In this document: positions 56,400 through 64,000 of the stretch, piece by piece
Layout of the letters: every line of letters begins with the position of its first letter
Numbering within the stretch: the first letter of the stretch is position 1
Source: Myrica gale
Taxonomy: Eukaryota > Streptophyta > Magnoliopsida > Fagales > Myricaceae
Assembly: GCA_963930655.1 (NCBI GenBank)
Contig: OZ005609.1
Coordinates: forward strand, 17,619,001-17,683,000
Length of the DNA stretch: 64,000 bases
Reading direction: 5' to 3'
The notes under the pieces: generated by a model
What the model saw: the letters and a program-made list of their open reading frames with translations, nothing else
The model's database searches: none
Told to the model about the DNA's origin: nothing
Program-made: the position numbers and the translations under genes

Positions 56400-56880
56400 C
56401 CCCCCCTCTCTCTCTCTTTCTCAATTCCAGTTCTCGACTCCCTCTCTCTCTCTCTCTCCAATTCTTGACTCCTTCTCTCTCTCTCTCTTCTTGACCCCCT
56501 CTCTCTCTTTCTCGCTCACCGCCGCACGGCCCGCACCACCGTGCCCACTGTCGGCTGCCACTCTCTCTCTCTCTCTCTCGGTCTCTGCCTCTCTTTCTCG
56601 ATGACTGCCGCAGTCCAGACGTGCATCTCTTTCCACTGGCCCACTACCGCTGATCGCACAGCGACACCACCGTGCCCAGTGGTCACTGCCCCGTTGTCCA
56701 CCGCTGACTGTCGGTTGCTGCACCAGCCACCAGCGTCCAGTCGTATCCCTCTCTTTCTTGGTCTCCCGTCTCTGCCTCTTTTTCTCGCCCACTGTCGCAC
56801 GCCCGCACCACTACCGCACTACTGCTGAATTTTCTCTCCCTCTCTCGGTCTTTGCCTCTCTCTCTCTCTCTCAATCGCAT
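56400..56880. repeat. CT-rich microsatellite region
   Basis: Long CTCTCTCT runs at 56404-56420, 56439-56458, 56476-56490, 56561-56579 and 56850-56870, separated by GC-rich text. Open frames here are low-complexity and not believed. Confidence 0.85.
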
Positions 56881-57039
56881 TATTTTGATTTTGATGGTTT
56901 CTATTTTTGTAGGATCCTCCATATTTTACACTTGTAAATTGTTATAGCTTCAACCCCTAGTATGTCTCTCTATCCAATATTCCTACAATTCAGTAAAAAA
57001 ATTCATTTATTTAGTATGCTAAAAATGCTTTAGGGTTTG

Positions 57040-57265
57040 AAATTTTATGATTTGTGAAATTGTTGGAGGATGAGATTGAATTGATTTGTATATTTGTGGT
57101 TTGTGAAATTATTGGAGGATGAGATTGAATTGGTTTGGATATTTGAGGTTTGTGAAATTGTTGGAGGATAAGATTGAATTGATTTAAATATTTGTGATTT
57201 GTGAAATTGTTGGAGGATGAAATTGAATTGGTTTGAAATTTGGATATATGTGATTTGTGAAACTG
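57040..57265. repeat. About 60-bp minisatellite, four copies
   Basis: The unit contains TTTGTGAAATTGTTGGAGGA, TGAGATTGAATTG and TTTGGATATTTG. Four imperfect copies. No gene. Confidence 0.85.
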
Positions 57266-57829
57266 TTTATTTAAATTAGCTTGTGGAATTATTTTCATTT
57301 TTGAATAATTTGATTGTAATATTAATTGAATGCAATGTAATTAGATTGTAATTTGAATTTGAATTATGGATTTTATCATTTGCTGTTAGTAGGTCGAGAT
57401 CTTAGAAATGGAGAGAACCATTTTTACTTAAACAGGTGATCCAAAAATTGATTTGTTGAAAATGTTATTATTTCGAAAAACTATTTTGTAAAAATGTTAT
57501 ACCCCATGAAGAATTTGTACAATTAAGCCTAAAACGAAAACACCTAAGATGTATAAAAAAAAACACCTAAGATAAACCAATACCAACACGGGACCACGGG
57601 TTTCTGATCCCCTTATCTACTTTGCCAAAGGAAACCGCCGTCATGGACGACAAATTTTTATTTCGTCACGAGGTTTCCCGAATCTTCCGTTTAAAGCAAA
57701 ATTATATATTTGTTCTTATCATATAACGATATTTCTATCAACTTTTTGAAATGTCAACTTATTTTAATTTTTATTTAGGTCAAGTTCTTTGGGTCTTTTT
57801 TTAATCTTTAAATTATTTATTTAAAAGAA

Positions 57830-59225
57830 ATTATCCAAACAGTATCTGTAATTTTAAGTTATAATAAAATGGTCATTGTAATTTCTATTTGAACAAATTA
57901 GTTCTATTAATTAGCAAACTGTTGCAGCTTGGTCCTTCGCTCAATCATCTCGTGTACGTTGATGTGTTCAAAATTTATCACGTGGGCAGTAATAAACTGG
58001 TAAATATATGTACATATTAAATGCCAAGTCAAGAAAAAAAATATACCAAATGTAAGAAACAAAAGTGGACGAATGCCCTAAATTGTTTTTACCCCAAAAT
58101 AACACAAGTTACACGACCTTCACGCTTTTCTCCTCCCCTTCACAGTGAAACTTGTCCACCGCAATTTCTTCCCGCATCACCGGACCTCCACTCCACCTCC
58201 ACTTCCGTTCGTCCATTTCTCCCCACTTCAGCTCTCTTTTTCTTCGGCCTTGTCCCTTTTCCTCCCAAATTACGCAAATCCCCAAATCACCGAAAAACAT
58301 CCTCTCCTAAATCTCTCATTTCACTTCACCTCCTCGAATGCGAGGCAAACCTATTGCAGCAGTTTTGGACGTTGAGGATCTGATTCGGACAAATGAACAG
58401 CTGCTCCCTACGTTCAAAACTATTTTTGCTGTCTTTCTTCTGATGGAGAAGATTTTTTTTTTTTTTCTGCTGTGTTCACATGTGGAAAAGCGTACCAAGT
58501 CTTCGTGATTAATAGTACAGAGTATTGAATTCCTATACCCTTTGGTGCTTGTAGGTTAGATTATCAAATGCCAAAGGGTCGCTAATTTTTTATTTTTTTG
58601 TGCACAAAAAGCTTGGTCAAATTCCCAGGAGGACAAGTACTCCATCTGGGTTTCATATGAGTACCTCAAATTCAACTGCAAATACAACAGCCAGCTCTTT
58701 CCAGTGAGGCAGACCCGAGTGATTACCAGAGCTCTGTCAAGAAAATCTTAGAGGAGATGATGATCACGAACCGGACAGATGATATGGTTGGTGGGAGATT
58801 TAAGAGACGATGTTCCTCGGTGATTTGGGGATTTGCGTGAGGAAAAGGAACAAGGCCGAAGAAAAAGAGAGCTGAAGTGGGGAGAAATGGGCTAACGGTA
58901 GTGGAGCTGGAGTGGAGGTCCGGTGATGGAAGGTGGGGGGGGGGGGGGGGGAAGGTTGTGTTAATTGGGGGTAAAACAATTTAGGGCATTCGTGCGATTT
59001 TGTTTTTCACATTTGGTAATTTTTTTTACTTGACATTCCATATCTACATATTTGCCAGCTCATCATTGTTTACCTAGTAAATTTTAGACACATCAATATG
59101 CTTAGTTAATGGCTTTACATAGGGACCACGGTGTAATAATTTGTTAACCACATAGACTAATCTGTTTAAGTGAAAACTACTAGAACTATTTTGTTACGGA
59201 AACTATATAAACTGTTTGAATATTT
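57830..59225. mobile_element. Element with long inverted repeats, probable MULE
   Basis: Sequence 58075-58320 (for example CTTCGGCCTTGTCCCTTTTC) is matched in inverse at 58800-58985 (GGAACAAGGCCGAAGAAAAA), and weaker inverted similarity extends outward to about 57836 and 59225. Arms of roughly 450 bp surround a centre of about 430 bases holding a short frame MRGKPIAAVLDVEDLIRTNE near 58338 that I do not recognise. A run of 17-18 G's lies at 58936. Exact ends and a target duplication were not found. Confidence 0.6.
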
Positions 59226-59841
59226 TTTCCTTATTTAAACCTGCACATGACCAATACCAAATTATTTAACTAACAAATTGATTGGAGTATGCACAATCCT
59301 TGTCTTAGATAAAAGGACTCAATAATGTTCCTACTTTTTCGAGGCAATGAATATTTTTGTATAAGATATTTAGACCAGCTATGCACTTCTATAAAATTAC
59401 AATTAAACGCCTCTAATTTGACGTAGAGATTCTGGACCCAAAAAAAAACACATGACGCTTTTTGATTCGTGAACATGTAATTGACTTATGCCAAATCACG
59501 CTTGTTGTATAATTCAATGTTTTAGTATTTTTATTCCTCGATTTCTTTTTATATTTTGTATTCATGTTTTTCTTAAGTTTTTCCTAATTTACTAATATTT
59601 TGGTTTGGAATTTAGATTGTAATTTTAATAATTTTTTATTCATAGTTTTTGCTTGTTATTTGTTATTTATAAACTTTAATTTTCTAATTTTTCTTATGCA
59701 TTTGCCTTTTGAATTAGAGGTTTCGCCGAGGGAAGAAGATGGATTGATTAAATTGAAAATATATGAAACCCAATCAAATAAAAACTTAAGAAAGTTATTT
59801 TGAATTTTGTCAACGGGTATGGTGCCTATTATAAACTTTTT
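59226..59841. other. AT-rich region without recognised genes
   Basis: Nothing supported. The last nine bases are the presumed target duplication of the next element. Confidence 0.4.
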
Positions 59842-60319
59842 GGGGAAAAGTACACTTCGCACCCCTGAATTATTGGGTGACTGACACTTTGCACCCCCTT
59901 GTTTTGATTTCGTGACATTGAGCCCACAATCTCATGTTCTGTGCAAAACCTCGCATGCACACAAACACGTAAACACCATGTGGTGGCCTAAGGCAAAGCC
60001 CCATTGCTGAGTCCGCCAAGCGCTAAACGCACCCAACATCATTTGATGAATGAAATAGCTTCATTTGACTTATGGAATCCTTATCTATTGCCCATTATAC
60101 CAGGCAGAGCTCCCAGGTAAACAAGTGTAAGCAATATGAGCAGTGCCAAGAACGTGAGAGGTAGGACCCGCGACAACAGCAACAATGTCGGAGAAGGTGC
60201 GAGCGACAATATCAGGAGCAACAAGAACGAGAAGGGAGAGAGAGGCGACACAACAGGGACTGTGACGAGGAAGAGGACAAAGCCATCGCCGCCGAGGGAG
60301 AGGTTGATATCGGCATCAC

Positions 60320-60660
60320 GCTCGGCCTTGTTGAACTATCTGTACTGGCAGGCGCTTGTTCTTCAAGGCGTGGACTCATGCTTCATAGGACAGCTTCAAG
60401 GCGTCCATCACGCTGCACACCTTTTCTCGCTCTATCTCGTCCAGGTTTGGATGCGCCTGAAAAAAAACCAAAACCAGGAGCAGGTTAATAGCCGTGAGCA
60501 GTGACGAAACGAGCTATGTCGTTTTGGGTAGCTAGCATGCCCAGACGAGCTCTCTTGTGGGCACCCTCAGTGTTGGTGGACAAAAGCAACACAAGGTCTC
60601 TGGAGATGTTGCCATCTTCTTCTTGCAAACAAGGAACGATGAGGTGAGGTGGAGAAGCGC
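60320..60660 (-). pseudogene. Captured NPH3-domain fragment and adjoining unknown fragment
   Basis: On the minus strand, after an acceptor-like TTTTTTTCAG, AHPNLDEIEREKVCSVMDAL and KLSYEA*VHALKNKRLPVQI (one stop) follow the NPH3-family pattern AHP.L.E.ER...C..MD..KLS.EAC.HA.QN.RLP...V. NPH3 proteins act with phototropins and CUL3 ligases. Upstream on the same strand [20 protein letters not shown], then [20 protein letters not shown] is open but I do not recognise it. Both are inside the Pack-MULE and truncated. Confidence 0.7.
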
Positions 60661-60689
60661 GACGTGAAGCAGATGAAGAAGTTAAGCAT

Positions 60690-61106
60690 GCCCTGAACCT
60701 CGGTTGCGGGCGCGGGATCCTCCTGAATGCCTTGGCGACCCAGCTGAAGAAGTTAGGCAGTTCGGGTCAGGTTTTGGGTTTGGACCGGTCAAAGGCGAAG
60801 ACCCTGCGGACTACGAAGTTGGAGGGGGTCGGGGAGTACGTGACATGCAGGGAGGGGGACGTGATGAGGTTGTTGTTCGGGGACAACTACTTCGACGTGG
60901 TCATATCGGGGGTGTTCGTGCACATGGTGGGGAAGGAGCACGACCATCGGACGGTAGAGGCGACAGCAGAGAGGATGAGGGTGATGGGGGAGGTGGTCAG
61001 GGTGCTGAAACCGGAAGGAGTCGGGGTGGTGTGGGACCTGGTGCACGTGAGGAGGCTTCAGGAGCTGAAGATGGAGGACATAAGGGTGTCGGGAAGAATG
61101 AAATGA
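60690..61106 (+). pseudogene. Captured SAM-dependent methyltransferase fragment
   Basis: ATQLKKLGSSGQVLGLDRSK, GVGEYVTCREGDVMRLLFGD, NYFDVVISGVFVHMVGKEHD and MRVMGEVVRVLKPEGVGVVW are the later motifs of a class I methyltransferase (Methyltransf_11-type): the acidic strand end (LDRS), the E-G-D loop and the N.FD.V.S....H post-motif. The first glycine-rich motif is only hinted at upstream (about 60695: CGCGIL in an alternative frame), so the fragment starts mid-domain or is frameshifted. The frame is open for 124 codons. Not expected to be functional. Confidence 0.8.
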
Positions 61107-61314
61107 AAGGAGGGTTAAAACAGGAAAAATAAAGGCAAGTGAAGCACGTGGACCACACATGGGCTTTTTACCGTCTGTATTAACGGACAAATGAGCTTCG
61201 GGGTGGCAATCGACGGAAATCAAAAGTTTGTGGGCTCAATGTCATGAAATCAAGACAAGGGGGTGCAAAGTGTCAGGCACCCCATAGTTCAGGGGTGCAA
61301 AGTGTACTTTCCCC

Positions 61315-62668
61315 AAAGTTTTTCCTTCAATTGTCCACTCCCCAAATGCATGAACAATATTTTAATCTTTAGACACCTTACATTCTGCTTCAAATTATAT
61401 GAAAAATATATGTCCTTTCCCCCCTTTTTTTAGAGAGAGGCTCTACCTTCTAACAAGAAACTTCTCTTTTTCCAACTGTCCCCTCCACCATCTCTAGCGG
61501 CGAGACGATCTTTAGCTCCTCTTGCCTCTCTCTCCTCTTTTCGATCTTTAAATAAACTCCATTTCCTTGTCAACTTTTGGAGCTTTTTTACGACAAATTT
61601 ATAGCTCAGATCTAGGCGTTTTTTGGAGTGTTTTGAAGCACAGACCCATCGAAATGGCTCTAGCATTGTCCGACGACCGTCTCTATTTAAGGCTTTCGCT
61701 GACCGGCCGGTGCCTGGATCGTACGTGGTTGTGCCTTTTATTCCATTTTGAGCGGCTTTTGGTCCTCTCTGGTTAGCATGCGCCATCCGACCATCCTTAG
61801 GGCCTCCTAGAGCTTCCGCTGCTATTGTCGTTGGTCATTTTGATAGTGAGTGAGGGTTTCGTACACGCACGTGCATCTCATGAGCCTGGCTAGTTTTGTT
61901 GGCGGACCCCCTCTTCCAATCGCCTCCTTTGCCACTCCACAACGACGTCCGACATTTTACATATTTTGCTGTTTTAGCTTGTCGTCCATTATGGGTCATT
62001 TTAACTCTCTACTCGTTCGAGTTTTTGTTTATATCACCGCTAGCCACTCTTGCTCGTTGGCCTGCCGCCTTTCTAAAGAATTTGAGGTGTCATTTCAGGA
62101 ATGTAGCTGAGGTCCTTAAACTTTATTGAATTAATCAATTAGCCTTGTTATGATACCAAAACAATTATATGGAAATTCAATTTTAGGTTGTGTTCGTTTT
62201 TTGAAAAATGTTAGGATTCGAATCTTTAGTTCCTTCATGTTCGCCAAACATAGATTAATTTGAGGATGCTGTACCCCAATTTCTGATTTTGCCCTGGACA
62301 TATTTATACAGAATTACTAAAATACCCTCCACTCATGCGTTAGTTAACTGAAAAAATGGATCTTTAAAGGGCGATTGGTCAATTTTTCGTTGATGATGTC
62401 CCCTGCCTTGTCCCCCTGCGCATTCAACTTTTCGTTACATTCGTTTGTTGTTTTTTGCTTTTTTTTAAATACCTTTTAAATATTCAACTATTAATAAAAA
62501 ATAATAAATTCGAAATATAAAAAATAACTTTAAACATCATCATTAATTTTTTTACACCTCAACAACTTCTACACAAACACCAATACAACTCTAACATCAC
62601 TTAAAAATTTTCAAAACAATCCGAATCCTACAAAAATCTTCAAAACCAACGTAACCCTATACTTTAGA
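61315..62668. other. Unassigned region
   Basis: CT-rich stretch at 61410-61560 then mixed sequence; minus-strand open stretch at 61430-61786 is basic and low-complexity and is not believed. AT-rich from 62140 with possible MITE-like text. No supported gene. Confidence 0.35.
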
Positions 62669-64000
62669 CACTACAAAAAACAGGTCTATAGCGGTGGTCG
62701 CTGAAAACTCCGCTAAAGTGTGTTTTTAGCGGCGTTTTGAAACCGACGCTGCTAAAAGGGGTCTATACTGACCGCCGCTATTGACCCCCTTTAGCAACGT
62801 TTCCCAACAAACGCGGCTAAAAGTGGTACCTGTAGCCGCGGTTTTATAGAGGCGGTCACTGACCGCCGCTACAGGTATATTTTTAGCAGTGTTTGCAAGA
62901 GCAAACGCTGCTAAATGTTTCAGGCCTATAGCGGTGGTCACGGACCGCGGCTACAGACCTTAAAATCGCGGGTATAGATCCACATTTTAACGGCGGTGTC
63001 CTAACCGCCGCTATAGGGAAAAACTTTGGGGTCTATAGCGGCGGGCGTCCTGACCGCCGCTGTAGGGTTTTGTTTTAGCAGCGGTCGCGTCCACAAGCGC
63101 TGCAAAAAAATTCCGGTCTATAGCGGGATCTCGTACCTTTAGCAGCGGTTTTGAAACAAATCGCTACTAAATGTATACCTATAGCGGTGTTTTTGTTAAA
63201 AACGCCGCTATAGGTACTGCTGAAAAAAATTAAAAAAAAATCTAAAATTATATGTTATATAATGTGAATAATTATTTTATTGACTATTTTATTCCTTTTA
63301 ATACATAATTTTATTTTGTCATGTGTTTAAAAAAAACTTTAGGAGACCTACTTAATAAAATATGGAATTAAAAGTAGTTTTATGAAAATTGAAATTGTTA
63401 AATGGAATTAGAAATAATGTTATGAAATTTATGTCTATGATTTTTATAGTAATTGTATTTTTATTGACTAAATCTAAGTAGTTTAGACATCTATTATCAT
63501 ATGCTTATAATGAGCATATATATATTTGTAATAATTAGTAATATAATAATATTTAATTATGACATATTATTTAATTTCAAATAAAAAGATATTGCGAGAT
63601 TAATTAGCTTATGCAATTAAAGTACATGTAATGTAATTTTATTACACTAGTTATAAAAAATTATTAAATAATATGATATATTTTTAATACTAGATATAAA
63701 TATTTTCAAATACTATTATGATTTACAACTACTTTTATTTTACTAAAAATGTATAACTACAAAATATAAATTGTTTATTAAAAAAATACAAATAAAAAAA
63801 TACAGTGAAACACGCGTTTCACCTCCACTTGAAATCTCCATAGCTGCATCCCCATTCCCCCCACTCGAACTTCACGAAATTCGCAGCCATTCTCCCCCTT
63901 CGCAAAAACTAAACCTAACCCAGCTCCTTGGCTGCCGGCCACTTGTTGTTACCGCCGCTAGTCCCCCCAAGCTGCCACCACTCGCCGTCGCCTTGCGCCA
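62669..64000 (+). mobile_element. CACTA element, left terminus and start, right part off window
   Basis: CACTACAAAAAACAGGTC starts at 62669. To about 63220 there are over a dozen copies of TATAGCGGCGG/CCGCCGCTATAG and TTTAGCAGCG variants in both orientations, the subterminal repeats of a CACTA family. An AT-rich stretch (63230-63790) and a C-rich, 5'-leader-like stretch (63800-64000) follow. No second terminus is present, so the element continues past the window. Confidence 0.75.

Larger units (their letters stand above)
59842..61314. mobile_element. Chimeric Pack-MULE with NPH3-type and methyltransferase fragments
   Basis: Inverted repeats start GGGGAAAAGTACACTTCGCA at 59842 and mirror at 61314, about 90-110 bp long. 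Flanks AAACTTTTT (59833-59841) and AAAGTTTTT (61315-61323) agree at eight of nine positions. The GC-rich interior contains an NPH3-domain piece on the minus strand (about 60320-60455), further minus-strand coding-like sequence (60490-60660) and a methyltransferase piece on the plus strand (about 60690-61106). Confidence 0.85.

Noticed and set aside
56421-56922. Arg/Glu-rich frames in the CT microsatellite
   Set aside because: Simple-repeat translation (RERERE), not a protein.
60789-61223. 144-codon His/Pro-rich minus-strand frame
   Set aside because: Antisense of the captured methyltransferase fragment.
61430-61786. 118-codon basic minus-strand frame
   Set aside because: Low complexity, no recognisable domain, begins and ends in repeat-like DNA.
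62669-63220. Possible short MITE instead of a large CACTA
   Set aside because: No matching GTAGTG end occurs within the following kilobase, so a longer element running off the window is more likely.

Overview
This is a nuclear DNA window from a flowering plant, most likely a eudicot. Introns are GT-AG and AT-rich, two host genes belong to plant-only families (violaxanthin de-epoxidase and a RIN4/NOI-like protein), and nearly everything else is plant transposable elements, many nested. I cannot name the species. No tRNA, rRNA, CRISPR or bacterial-type feature was seen.

1-9982: the right-hand part of a large CACTA (En/Spm-type) transposon, whose 3' terminus ends at 9982 and whose left end is off the window. 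It carries an accessory gene with a plant-transposon/envelope-like domain, split by a 4.2-kb solo Ty3-type LTR (739-4941), then a fragment of a TNP2-type transposase N-terminus and a decayed TNPA-like gene. GTTCGGAC-type motifs occur in clusters along it. 9983-16640: the last exons of a violaxanthin de-epoxidase gene. The CACTA sits in an upstream intron; the final intron holds a LINE scrap and a Pack-MULE carrying an F-box/LRR fragment.

16640-25659: a tandem array of Ty1/copia 5' ends (copia A), interrupted by a small MULE (17050-17790), a solo LTR (about 18779-20044) and a Pack-MULE with two captured gene fragments (22090-23911). 25660-40849: a complete but decayed copia element on the minus strand (copia B) inserted in copia A gag. 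It is itself split by a 5.4-kb hAT element (32094-37518). Copia A gag resumes at 40855 and ends in a small rearrangement (41280-41456).

41386-47106: a MuDR-type MULE with a mudrA-like transposase gene and a convergent GRF-zinc-finger gene in the position mudrB holds in maize MuDR. 47660-49325: a Pack-MULE with a receptor-kinase fragment. 51500-53352: a compact four-exon RIN4/NOI-like gene, apparently intact, with a duplicated promoter block. 53741-64000: a CACTA-like terminus, a relic of the 739-4941 LTR family, microsatellites, a minisatellite, a long inverted-repeat element, a Pack-MULE with NPH3 and methyltransferase fragments, and the start of another CACTA element at 62669 that runs off the right edge.

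The genes do not form a pathway. The main story is a transposon graveyard in which four MULEs carry recognisable host-gene pieces and a fifth carries a GC-rich insert. Insertion order can be read from target-site duplications: copia A, then copia B, then hAT on one branch; CACTA into VDE, then the solo LTR into CACTA on another.
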